Position numbers and translations under genes: made by a program. Below the pieces are notes generated by a model that searched no databases, was not told the DNA's origin, and was given only the letters and a program-made list of their open reading frames with translations. A stretch of 47,048 nt of DNA from NCBI GenBank assembly GCA_947345935.1, contig CAMZZN010000001.1, positions 1-47,048 of the forward strand. Direction: 5' to 3'. Origin of the DNA: an uncultured Ruminococcus sp. Its GTDB lineage: Bacteria; Bacillota; Clostridia; Oscillospirales; Ruminococcaceae. This document shows positions 1-8,014 of this stretch, piece by piece. The stretch's first letter is position 1. Each line of letters opens with the position of its first letter.

Positions 1-1
1 C

Positions 2-1393
2 GCTGCACCTAGAAGCTCCATTTACAATGCAGGACTTCCGTGGGAACTCGGACTTGCCGAGGCTCATCAGACCCTTATTCTTAACGGTCTCCGCCGTCGG
101 GTACGCATTGAAACTGACGGAAAACTCATGACAGGCCGTGACGTTCTCGTGGCTGCACTGCTCGGCGCTGAAGAATTCGGATTCGCAACGGCTCCGCTTG
201 TAACAATGGGCTGCGTTATGATGAGGGTGTGCAACCTTGATACGTGTCCAATGGGTATCGCAACGCAGAATCCAGAACTCAGAAAGCGTTTCAGGGGCAA
301 GCCGGAATACATCGTGAATTTCATGCGTTTTGTCGCACAGGAACTCCGTGAATATATGGCGGCTCTCGGCATCAGAACCGTTGACGAACTTGTCGGACGA
401 AGCGATCTTCTTGTGAAAAAGAACATTCCGGAAGCAGAAAAGATCGACTTTTCAGAGATACTTGCACGTATACCGGGAACGGAAAAGCAGTGCTTCGACC
501 CTGCCGACGTATACGATTTCAGGCTGGATGAAACGGTTGATAAGACAGTTATCATGAAAAAATTCAGTTCTGCTCTCAGGAATAAAACAAAGAAAACCAT
601 TGAAATAGATGTAAAAAATACCGACCGTTCACTGGGAACTCTATTCGGCGCTGAGATCACCAGAAAATGGGGAGACAACGCTCTTGATGACGATACATTT
701 ACCGTAAAATGCAAGGGCAGCGGCGGTCAGAGCTTCGGTGCGTTCATTCCCAGGGGACTTACCCTGGAGCTTACAGGCGACAGCAACGATTATTTCGGAA
801 AGGGTCTTTCCGGCGGAAAGCTTATCCTTTGTCCTCCTGTCGGCGCAGGATTCAAGGCTGACGAAAACGTAATAGCCGGCAATGTTGCTCTCTACGGAGC
901 TACCTCCGGAAAGGCGTTTATCAGCGGAATCGCAGGAGAACGATTCTGTGTAAGAAACTCCGGTGCGATAGCCGTATGCGAGGGCGTCGGAGATCATGGA
1001 TGCGAGTACATGACGGGCGGTCGTGCGGTCATTCTCGGCAAGACCGGAAAAAACTTTGCCGCAGGTATGTCCGGTGGAATCGCTTATGTTCTTGACGAAA
1101 ACAGGGATCTCTACACCAAGCTGAACAAGGCTCTCGTTTCGCTAGAAGGCGTTACGGAAAAATATGATATTATAGAGCTGAGAAGCATAATCGAGGAACA
1201 CGCAGCTGCGACCGGTTCGGAGAAAGCAAGGCGCATCCTTGACAGCTTCGAGGAATATATACCAAAATTCAAGAAAATAATTCCACACGACTATGCGAAA
1301 ATCCGAAGCGCTGTTGCCGCTCTCGAAGAAAAGGGCATGACGGCTGAGCAGGCTGAGATAGAAGCATTTTTCATCACAAGGAAGGAGGCGTAA
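2..1393 (+). CDS. gltB: Glutamate synthase large subunit, C-terminal part (5' truncated by window)
   Basis: Glutamate synthase makes two glutamates from glutamine and 2-oxoglutarate in the cytoplasm, together with GltD. The reading frame is open from base 2, so only about the last 463 residues are present. It begins in the FMN-binding synthase domain (GLPWELGLAEAHQ, then GRDVLVAALLGAEEFGFAT). The three cysteines of the 3Fe-4S cluster are visible as C-x5-C-x4-C in GCVMMRVCNLDTCPMGIATQ. The second half is the Gly-rich beta-helix domain with repeated G-x-x-G-x-x-x-G turns, typical of the GltB C terminus. The N-terminal glutaminase domain lies outside the window. The stop is 3 nt before gltD, and the gltD ribosome binding site AAGGAGG lies within the last codons, so the two are co-transcribed. 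Confidence 0.97.
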   Translation, partial: AAPRSSIYNAGLPWELGLAEAHQTLILNGLRRRVRIETDGKLMTGRDVLVAALLGAEEFGFATAPLVTMGCVMMRVCNLDTCPMGIATQNPELRKRFRGKPEYIVNFMRFVAQELREYMAALGIRTVDELVGRSDLLVKKNIPEAEKIDFSEILARIPGTEKQCFDPADVYDFRLDETVDKTVIMKKFSSALRNKTKKTIEIDVKNTDRSLGTLFGAEITRKWGDNALDDDTFTVKCKGSGGQSFGAFIPRGLTLELTGDSNDYFGKGLSGGKLILCPPVGAGFKADENVIAGNVALYGATSGKAFISGIAGERFCVRNSGAIAVCEGVGDHGCEYMTGGRAVILGKTGKNFAAGMSGGIAYVLDENRDLYTKLNKALVSLEGVTEKYDIIELRSIIEEHAAATGSEKARRILDSFEEYIPKFKKIIPHDYAKIRSAVAALEEKGMTAEQAEIEAFFITRKEA

Positions 1394-1396
1394 GCC

Positions 1397-2881
1397 ATGG
1401 GAAAGCCTACAGGATTTATTGATTATAAAAGACTCGAAAGCAGCGCCGCCGAGCCTGCGGAGAGAATAAAGAATTTCAATGAGTTCCATAAGCCTCTTGG
1501 AAATGAAAAACGAAGGGAACAGGCTGCACGCTGTATGGATTGCGGCGTTCCGTTCTGCCAGAACGGAAAAATGCTCTGCGGTATGATTTCAGGCTGTCCT
1601 CTTAACAATCTTATTCCCGAATGGAACGATCTTCTTTACCACGACCATAAAGAGCAGGCGCTCCGCCGTCTGCTCATGACGAACAACTTTCCGGAGTTTA
1701 CTTCACGTGTATGTCCGGCGCTCTGCGAAAAGGCGTGTACCTGCGGTCTTAACGGCGACCCTGTTGCTGTAAGGGAAAACGAGTTTGCAATCATTGAAAA
1801 CGGTTTTGCAGAGGGACTTATCAAGCCGCAGATCCCCGATGTGAGGAGCAGCAAGAAGATTGCCGTTATCGGTTCGGGTCCGGCTGGTCTGGCTGCGGCT
1901 GATACTCTTAACAGGAGAGGACATAACGTGACGGTGTTTGAGCGTTCTGATAGGCCAGGCGGATTGCTTATGTATGGTATTCCGAATATGAAGCTGGAAA
2001 AGCACATAATTATGCGCCGTGTAGAGCTTATGAAGGCCGAGGGAGTCGTGTTTGTTACAAATGCAGATGTCGGAAAGAGCATAAAGGCAAGCGACATCAT
2101 GGCTGAGTACGACGCTGTAATTCTTGCCTGCGGTTCTTCCAATCCACGTGATATCAAGGCTGAAGGACGTGACGCACAGGGAATATATTTTGCCGTGGAT
2201 TTTCTGAAAGCCACCACCAAAAGCCTTCTCGATTCAAATTTGCAGGACGGAAATTATATTTCTGCAAAAGATAAAGATGTAGTAATAATCGGCGGCGGAG
2301 ATACTGGCAACGACTGTGTCGGAACTTCTGTAAGGCATGGATGCAGATCTGTTGTTCAGCTTGAAATGATGCCGAAGCTTCCGGATGAAAGAACTGAAGA
2401 TAATCCCTGGCCGGAATGGCCGAAGGTCTGCAAGACGGATTACGGTCAGGAGGAAGCCATAGCTGTTTTCGGCAGCGACCCCAGAGTATATCAGACGACC
2501 GTTAAGGAATTCGTTAAGGACGAAAACGGCGCTTTAAGCGCAGTAAAGACGGTAAGGCTTGAATTTGTTTCTGATCCTGAAACAGGAAGAAAGATTCCGA
2601 AAGAAGTTCCCGGCAGCGAGGAGGTCATTCCCTGTCAGCTCTGTCTGATAGCAGCCGGATTTCTGGGAGCTCAGCAGTATGTTGCAGACGCTTTCGGTAC
2701 GGAGCTTGACGGACGTACAAATGTAAGAACGGAAAGCGGACGTTTTTATACCAATGCGGAAAAAGTTTTTACGGCAGGAGATATGCATATAGGTCAGTCG
2801 CTTGTGGTAAGAGCGATCAGAGAGGGCAGAGACGCTGCCAGGGAAGCGGATGAATATCTTATGGGATATACGAATTTGTAA
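1397..2881 (+). CDS. gltD: Glutamate synthase small subunit
   Basis: This 494-residue protein is the electron-donating subunit of NADPH-dependent glutamate synthase. It takes electrons from NADPH through FAD and Fe-S clusters to GltB. N-terminal cysteine clusters for the 4Fe-4S centres are visible (CMDCGVPFCQ, then GCPLNN, and CPALCEKACTCGLNG). Next comes an FAD-binding GxGxxG (VIGSGPAGLAAADTL, about residues 154-168), and then a second dinucleotide-binding motif for NADPH (VVIIGGGDTGNDC, about 295-307). The length is normal for the family. The ATG follows AAGGAGG by 6 nt. It sits 3 nt after gltB and 15 nt before the glutamine synthetase-like gene, so the block reads as one operon. Confidence 0.97.
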   Translation: MGKPTGFIDYKRLESSAAEPAERIKNFNEFHKPLGNEKRREQAARCMDCGVPFCQNGKMLCGMISGCPLNNLIPEWNDLLYHDHKEQALRRLLMTNNFPEFTSRVCPALCEKACTCGLNGDPVAVRENEFAIIENGFAEGLIKPQIPDVRSSKKIAVIGSGPAGLAAADTLNRRGHNVTVFERSDRPGGLLMYGIPNMKLEKHIIMRRVELMKAEGVVFVTNADVGKSIKASDIMAEYDAVILACGSSNPRDIKAEGRDAQGIYFAVDFLKATTKSLLDSNLQDGNYISAKDKDVVIIGGGDTGNDCVGTSVRHGCRSVVQLEMMPKLPDERTEDNPWPEWPKVCKTDYGQEEAIAVFGSDPRVYQTTVKEFVKDENGALSAVKTVRLEFVSDPETGRKIPKEVPGSEEVIPCQLCLIAAGFLGAQQYVADAFGTELDGRTNVRTESGRFYTNAEKVFTAGDMHIGQSLVVRAIREGRDAAREADEYLMGYTNL

Positions 2882-2896
2882 GGAGGCAGAAAAGAA

Positions 2897-4174
2897 ATGG
2901 TCTATTCAGAAAACGAGATACTTCAGTATATAGATGAAAACGACGTAAAGTTTGTAAAGCTCACTTTTTGCAGTCTGGACGGGAAACTAAAGAATATTTC
3001 TGTTCTGTCATCGGAAATGGCAGCAGTTTTTGAAAGAGGAATACGCATTACTGCCGGAAAGATAAAGGGATTTTCGATTGCCGGAGGACGTGATATTTTC
3101 CTTTTTCCCGACTCCGGAACAATGACGATCCTCCCGTGGAGGCCCCAGCATGGCAGGGTTATCAGGATGTTCTGTTACATCAGGTATGCGGACGGTACTC
3201 CGTTCGAGGGGGACAGCAGATGGTTTCTGAAAAAGGCAATGAAAGAGGCTGTCGGCAAAGGCTATTGTTTCCGCTTCGGGACGTCAAGCGAGTTTACTAT
3301 TTTCAGGAACGATGAAAGTGGACTTCCGACCAAGACGCCCCATGATTTTGCGGGATACTGCGACATTGCCCCTGATGACAGAGGGGAAAATATACGCCGT
3401 GACGTGTGCCTTACGCTTGAGCAGATGGGAATACATCCGGTATCGTCACGTCATGAAAGCGGTTTCGGACAGCATGAAATAGACTTCAATGCGTCTTCTG
3501 CACTTAAAGCTGCCGATACTTTTCTGAGTTTTAAATCAGCGGTAAAATCCGTTGCTGAAAGAAATGGAGTCCACGCAAGCTTTATGCCAAAGCCTCTGCG
3601 TGACGCCTGCGGCAATGGTATGCATATAGCGTTCAATGTTTTTCCGGGCGGCGATTTTATCGAGGAGAGAGCCTGTGAGCCTGAAGGAGAACTGAACTAT
3701 GCGGCAGCCGGAGTTATGAAATATATCCGTGAATTTTCTCTTTTTACAAATTCGACCGTGAATTCATATAAACGTTTGGGAGAATTTTCCGCCCCCAGAA
3801 ATATAGTGTGGTCAGACGAGGAGGAAGATCAGCTTATCATGATGAACGTGAACGGCGCTGATTCTCCTGTTGAACTTAGAGCTGCCGACTGCGCCTGCAA
3901 TCCCTATTTTGTGTTTGGTCTTATTATATACGCCGCTGTGGAGGGGATCGAGAATAATTTACAGCTCCCTGAGAAAAACAGCGGCAGCGAAAAGCTTCCC
4001 ATGAATCTTGAGGAGGCGGCACAGTGCGCAGAACAGTCGGAGTTTCTGAAAAAATATATTCCCAAAGCTGTGCTGGAGCAGTATGTTCATGCAAAGAAAT
4101 CCGAGTGGAAGGAATATTCCGGGGCATACGACAAGGAAGCGTTTGAAGATCAGAAATATTTCTGTAGTTTGTGA
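2897..4174 (+). CDS. Divergent glutamine synthetase-like protein, catalytic residues altered
   Basis: A 425-residue protein that aligns along its whole length with type I-alpha glutamine synthetase (GlnA). It keeps the beta-grasp/catalytic layout and motifs such as GQHEIDF (191-197), MPKPL (230-234), GMH (241-243) and NSYKRL (289-294). Compared from memory with Bacillus subtilis GlnA, several catalytic positions differ. The DGSSIEGF loop is TAGKIKGF (52-59), so the ammonium-site Asp is Thr52. GPEPEF is GTSSEF (128-133), so one metal Glu is Ser130. The flap GYEAP is EFSAP, so its Glu is Ser298. The NRSPLIR stretch is EEDQLIM, so both Arg are lost (Glu310, Met315). Glu187, Glu194, His243, Arg293, Glu326 and Arg328 remain. 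It may therefore be inactive, regulatory or active on another substrate. RBS AGGAGG; an ANTAR regulator gene follows within 15 nt. Confidence 0.85.
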   Translation: MVYSENEILQYIDENDVKFVKLTFCSLDGKLKNISVLSSEMAAVFERGIRITAGKIKGFSIAGGRDIFLFPDSGTMTILPWRPQHGRVIRMFCYIRYADGTPFEGDSRWFLKKAMKEAVGKGYCFRFGTSSEFTIFRNDESGLPTKTPHDFAGYCDIAPDDRGENIRRDVCLTLEQMGIHPVSSRHESGFGQHEIDFNASSALKAADTFLSFKSAVKSVAERNGVHASFMPKPLRDACGNGMHIAFNVFPGGDFIEERACEPEGELNYAAAGVMKYIREFSLFTNSTVNSYKRLGEFSAPRNIVWSDEEEDQLIMMNVNGADSPVELRAADCACNPYFVFGLIIYAAVEGIENNLQLPEKNSGSEKLPMNLEEAAQCAEQSEFLKKYIPKAVLEQYVHAKKSEWKEYSGAYDKEAFEDQKYFCSL

Positions 4175-4188
4175 TCCGGAGGTTTAGC

Positions 4189-4770
4189 GTGGAAAATGTC
4201 CTAATTGTTTCAGGAAATAAAAGCGCCGCTGAAGCGCTCTCCGGATTTATAAGGGAATCGTTTCAATGCAGCATCAGAGCGGTAGAGTCGGGATATCAGG
4301 CAAAAAATATTTTCAGCAGTGATCCGTCGCTGGATCTTGTCATTATAAATACGCCCCTTATAGATGAATCAGGTATAGATCTTGCAGAGTTTATCACAGA
4401 AAACACCGCCGCCGGCTGCATTCTTATAATAAAGCCTGAAAAAGCCGAAAAGACTTCTGAGCGTGCGGAAAAAAGCGGCGTGATCGTCATGCTGCGCCCG
4501 GTAAACAGAGGATTGCTGTATCAGCTTGTGAAAACGGCGGATATAGCGGTCAGGCGTTCTCTGAAGTTTTATCAGGAAAAGCAGAGACTTGAGCGCAGAA
4601 TAGAAGAGATAAAGACCATTGACAAGGCGAAGTTCATGCTTATGGAATACAAATCAATGACAGAGGCGGAGGCTCATGAATATCTTGAGAAGTACGCCAT
4701 GAATAAGCGCAAGAAAAAATATATTGCCGCACTCGAACTGATCGACAGAATCCACGAGCAGTATATGTGA
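4189..4770 (+). CDS. ANTAR-domain regulator with degenerate receiver domain
   Basis: A 193-residue two-domain protein. Residues 1-120 have the pattern of a response-regulator receiver and residues about 136-193 are an ANTAR RNA-binding domain (RRIEEIKTIDKAKFMLME, then EAEAHEYLEKYAMNKRKK). ANTAR proteins act as transcription antiterminators that bind paired hairpins in leader RNAs, often of nitrogen genes. The receiver looks unable to accept phosphate: the aspartate position is Asn54 (LVIINTPL), the N-terminal acidic pair is absent (VLIVSGN), and the usual Lys is Arg in MLRP. The start is taken as GTG 4189 because CCGGAGG ends 6 nt before it. An upstream GTG at 4171 overlaps the previous stop and has no such site. 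Regulators of this type lie next to glnA in some Clostridia, so a nitrogen-control role is likely; its RNA targets are not visible here. Confidence 0.88.
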   Translation: MENVLIVSGNKSAAEALSGFIRESFQCSIRAVESGYQAKNIFSSDPSLDLVIINTPLIDESGIDLAEFITENTAAGCILIIKPEKAEKTSERAEKSGVIVMLRPVNRGLLYQLVKTADIAVRRSLKFYQEKQRLERRIEEIKTIDKAKFMLMEYKSMTEAEAHEYLEKYAMNKRKKKYIAALELIDRIHEQYM

Positions 4771-4793
4771 ATTCGCTGTAGTGTAAAAAGGAC

Positions 4794-6302
4794 GTGGTTG
4801 CTATATTTGATACAATACATGAAGAATGCGGAGTATTCGGCATTTATGAAAAGAACCGTGCGGATGTGGCGTCGTCGGCTTATTTCGGCTTGTATGCGCT
4901 CCAGCACCGTGGACAGGAAAGCTGCGGTATCGCAGTCAGCGACGACGGAGTTTTCCGTCATAAGAGAAACGACGGTCTTGTTTCCGAGGTTTTCGGCAGG
5001 GATGAACTCAAACATCTCGGAAAGGGAAATATGGCGGTGGGACACGTCCGTTATTCCACTACCGGCGGTAAGAATCACAATAATATACAGCCTCTGGTCA
5101 TACGTCATATCAAGGGAAATATGGCTCTTGTCCATAATGGAAACCTTGTTAACGCTGCGGAGCTGAGACGGGATTTTGAAATGTCCGGCGCTATTTTTCA
5201 CGGCACTTCCGACACCGAAGCTATAGCTTATGAGATCGTGCGTGAACGGCTTTCCTGCCGCTCGACGGAAGAAGCGGTGCAGAGAGCTATGCCACGTATA
5301 AAAGGCGCATATTCCTGTATTCTTATGACCGCAACAAAGCTGATAGCTTTCCGTGATCCTGACGGATTCCGTCCGTTGTGCATCGGTAAGACGTCTGACG
5401 GCGCATATGCCGTGGCGTCGGAATCCTGTGCGCTTGAAGCGGTCGGAGCAGAGTTTATCCGGGACGTAAAACCGGGTGAGATTGTCGTTATCGGTGAAAA
5501 CGGTCTGCGCTCGATAACTGCAAACTGTACTGATAAAAGCAATATCTGTATCTTCGAGTATATTTATTTTGCACGTCCCGATTCCGTCATTGAAGGAGTT
5601 TCCGTTCATCATGCCAGACTCCGGGCAGGAGCGATTCTTGCGGAATACAGTCCCGTTGAAGCGGATATCGTCATAGGCGTTCCGGATTCGGGTCTTGATG
5701 CCGCTCTTGGATATTCCCGTGCGAGCGGTATTCCTTATGGCGTAGGCTTTATCAAGAATAAATATATTGGCAGGAGTTTTATCCAGCCGGAGCAGACTCA
5801 GCGTGAAAGCGCCGTGAAGATCAAGCTGAACGCTATAGGCGAATCAGTCAGAAATAAAAGGGTAATAATGATCGACGATTCTATCGTTCGTGGAACAACG
5901 TGCGCCAGAATAGTTCGTTTGCTGAGAGAGGCGGGGGCTAAAGAAGTTCATGTGAGGATATCAAGTCCGCCGTTTATGCATTCGTGTTATTTCGGAACCG
6001 ATATAGATTCAGAGGAAAATCTCATTGCCAGTCAGTGCGTTTCCGTCAAGGATATTTCAGAAAGAATCGGTGCCGATTCTCTTGCATATCTGCCTGTTCA
6101 GGCTCTCGGAGAGCTTATCGGAGAACGGAAGAGCTTTTGCCGGGGCTGTTTTACCGGGGATTATCCCATAGATGTATCAGGCGCAGGCTCTAAAAATAAA
6201 TTTGATAATAAGATTCATAAGGCAGCGCCGCACAAAGATTGTGCCGGAGATGCGCAGCCGATTTTTTCATCAGATTGTACAGAAGTTTCGCAGACATACT
6301 GA
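4794..6302 (+). CDS. purF: Amidophosphoribosyltransferase
   Basis: PurF catalyses the first committed step of purine synthesis, replacing the pyrophosphate of PRPP with ammonia from glutamine. The GTG start at 4794 yields an 11-residue propeptide (MVAIFDTIHEE) before the nucleophile Cys12, the same length as in Bacillus subtilis, which supports this start although the AAGGA site is only 1 nt away. The N-terminal glutaminase domain contains EECGVFGIYE and LQHRGQESCGIA. The PRPP loop is VIMIDDSIVRGTT (about 359-371). Four cysteines expected to hold the regulatory 4Fe-4S cluster of the Bacillus-type enzyme are present: Cys252, Cys398, Cys449 and Cys452. The C-terminal tail past about residue 460 is longer than in B. 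subtilis. It lies 23 nt after the ANTAR gene. Confidence 0.96.
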   Translation: MVAIFDTIHEECGVFGIYEKNRADVASSAYFGLYALQHRGQESCGIAVSDDGVFRHKRNDGLVSEVFGRDELKHLGKGNMAVGHVRYSTTGGKNHNNIQPLVIRHIKGNMALVHNGNLVNAAELRRDFEMSGAIFHGTSDTEAIAYEIVRERLSCRSTEEAVQRAMPRIKGAYSCILMTATKLIAFRDPDGFRPLCIGKTSDGAYAVASESCALEAVGAEFIRDVKPGEIVVIGENGLRSITANCTDKSNICIFEYIYFARPDSVIEGVSVHHARLRAGAILAEYSPVEADIVIGVPDSGLDAALGYSRASGIPYGVGFIKNKYIGRSFIQPEQTQRESAVKIKLNAIGESVRNKRVIMIDDSIVRGTTCARIVRLLREAGAKEVHVRISSPPFMHSCYFGTDIDSEENLIASQCVSVKDISERIGADSLAYLPVQALGELIGERKSFCRGCFTGDYPIDVSGAGSKNKFDNKIHKAAPHKDCAGDAQPIFSSDCTEVSQTY

Positions 6303-6423
6303 CGTATTCCAAGGAATTTTTGTGTAAGATGACGGGAAAAGTGCAAACAGATTCGGTGCAAAGCCGTCAGACGAATTTTGTGCGGTGTTGCCATAATAAA
6401 TTTCTATGAAAGTGTGATTTGCT
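6303..6423 (+). promoter_or_regulatory. purF-asnB intergenic leader with possible RNA structure
   Basis: A 121-nt gap with no clear sigma-A promoter. A short palindrome with a T run (TATTCCAAGGAATTTTTG, 6305-6322) could be a weak terminator for purF. Further on, GTGCAAA occurs twice (6341 and 6356), and CGGTGCAAAGCCG (6354-6366) can form a small hairpin. The block TTTTGTGCGGTGTTGCCA (6376-6393) matches 16 of 18 bases in the pyrC leader at 10292-10309. No terminator hairpin follows, so any control would act on translation or RNA stability. The asnB ribosome binding site is weak (GAAAG near 6408). No known riboswitch class could be assigned. Confidence 0.35.
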
Positions 6424-8004
6424 ATGTGTACTATAATGTGCTGCTGCGGAAAAAAGGATGGTATGTCAAAAGTTGTCCAGGGACTTGAAGCGACTGTTTC
6501 AAGAGGTCCGGACGATCAGAGAATAGAGGAACTGAACGGCGGTGTTATGGGATTTCAGAGACTTTCGATCATGGGGCTTACTCCCGAGGGGATGCAGCCG
6601 TTTTTTCTTGACGGAAGCTATGCTGTCTGCAACGGAGAAATTTACGGTTTTAAAAAACAAAGACAGGCTCTTATCGAAAAGGGATATTCGTTTATAAGCG
6701 ACAGCGACTGCGAGATACTGCTGCCAATGTACAGAGAATATGGTACTGATATGTTCAGTATGCTTGACGCCGAGTTTGCCTGTGTGATATATGACGGTCA
6801 GTCGGATGAATTTATTGCTGCCCGTGATCCTATCGGAATACGTCCGCTTTATTATGGATATGATGCAGACGGACAGATCATATTTGCCAGCGAAGCGAAG
6901 AATCTAGTGAAGCTTTGCGAAAAAGTAATGCCCTTTCCTCCCGGACACTACTGGAAGAACGGGGAGTTCATCTGCTACTGCGACATCACGGCAGTTGACA
7001 ACGTTATCCGTGACGATATGGAAACGGTTTGCAGAAATATTCGTGAAAAGCTTGTTGCAGGCGTTGAAAAGCGTCTTGCGGCGGATGCAAAGGTAGGATT
7101 TCTTCTTTCCGGCGGTCTTGATTCTTCACTGGTCTGCTCGATCGCTCAGAGGAAAAGTGAAGTTCCCATAAAAACATTTGCTATTGGTATGAGCACTGAC
7201 GCTATCGACCTGAAATATGCCAAGGAGGTCGCCGATTATATCGGCAGCGATCACACCGAGGTGATAATTACCAAGGACGATGTTCTGAACGCTCTGGAAA
7301 CGGTCGTTAAGCTTTTGGGAACATATGATATCACGACCATACGTGCCAGCATGGGAATGTATCTTCTCTGTAAAGCCATCCATGAGCAGACGGATATACG
7401 TGTTCTGCTGACCGGTGAAATTTCCGACGAGCTTTTTGGCTACAAGTATACCGATTTTGCACCGTCTGCACAAGAGTTTCAGAAAGAGTCGGTAAAGCGT
7501 GTCAGCGAGCTTCATATGTACGACGTTCTTCGTGCAGACCGCTGTATATCTTCAAATTCCCTTGAAGCACGTGTGCCTTTCGGAGATCTTGATTTCGTGA
7601 AGTACGTTATGGCGGTTGATCCCGAAATGAAGATGAATAAGTACAATAAGGGAAAATATCTGCTTCGTCATGCCTTTGAAGGAGATTATCTCCCGCATAG
7701 CATTCTTTACCGTGAAAAAGCTGCTTTTTCAGATGCTGTAGGTCATTCTATGGTGGATTATCTTAAGGAATACGCCGAGGACCGCTATACACAGGAAGAA
7801 TATGCTGAGGGAATAAAAAAATACGATCACGCCCGTCCGTTTACAAAGGAATCCTTGCTGTATCGTGATATATTTGAAAAGTTCTATCCCGGTCAGAGTG
7901 AAATGGTCATGGACTTCTGGATGCCCAACAAGGAATGGGAGGGCTGTAACGTAAACGATCCTTCAGCCCGTGTGTTGTCTAATTACGGCGAAAGCGGTGT
8001 GTAA
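6424..8004 (+). CDS. asnB: Asparagine synthase (glutamine-hydrolysing)
   Basis: A 526-residue cytoplasmic enzyme that makes asparagine from aspartate, ATP and glutamine. The N-terminal class II glutaminase domain begins with the nucleophile Cys2 (MCTIMCC). It carries SRGPDDQ, CNGEIYGF and ARDPIGIRPLYYG. The C-terminal synthetase domain has the ATP pyrophosphatase loop LLSGGLDSSLV around residue 227-237, and later LTGEISDELFGYKY and EARVPFGD. The length is close to E. coli AsnB (554). The ATG at 6424 gives the required Cys2, so the start is firm although the ribosome binding site is weak. The gene ends only 10 nt from the stop of the convergent phospholipase C-like gene, and its likely terminator lies inside the antisense of that gene at 8149-8183. 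Confidence 0.96.
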   Translation: MCTIMCCCGKKDGMSKVVQGLEATVSRGPDDQRIEELNGGVMGFQRLSIMGLTPEGMQPFFLDGSYAVCNGEIYGFKKQRQALIEKGYSFISDSDCEILLPMYREYGTDMFSMLDAEFACVIYDGQSDEFIAARDPIGIRPLYYGYDADGQIIFASEAKNLVKLCEKVMPFPPGHYWKNGEFICYCDITAVDNVIRDDMETVCRNIREKLVAGVEKRLAADAKVGFLLSGGLDSSLVCSIAQRKSEVPIKTFAIGMSTDAIDLKYAKEVADYIGSDHTEVIITKDDVLNALETVVKLLGTYDITTIRASMGMYLLCKAIHEQTDIRVLLTGEISDELFGYKYTDFAPSAQEFQKESVKRVSELHMYDVLRADRCISSNSLEARVPFGDLDFVKYVMAVDPEMKMNKYNKGKYLLRHAFEGDYLPHSILYREKAAFSDAVGHSMVDYLKEYAEDRYTQEEYAEGIKKYDHARPFTKESLLYRDIFEKFYPGQSEMVMDFWMPNKEWEGCNVNDPSARVLSNYGESGV

Positions 8005-8014
8005 TGCTGTTTCT

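Noticed and set aside
6331-6396. Possible cyclic di-GMP-I (GEMM) riboswitch before asnB, from GCAAAC, GCAAAGCC and a 3' GCGGTGTTGCC block
   Set aside because: Only about 9 nt separate the first two blocks, leaving no room for the conserved hairpin with its GNRA loop, and no closing stem could be drawn.
6331-6396. Possible cobalamin riboswitch before asnB, from GGGAA and CGGTGCAAAGCCG
   Set aside because: The B12 box and downstream conserved parts are absent, and asnB is not a cobalamin gene.
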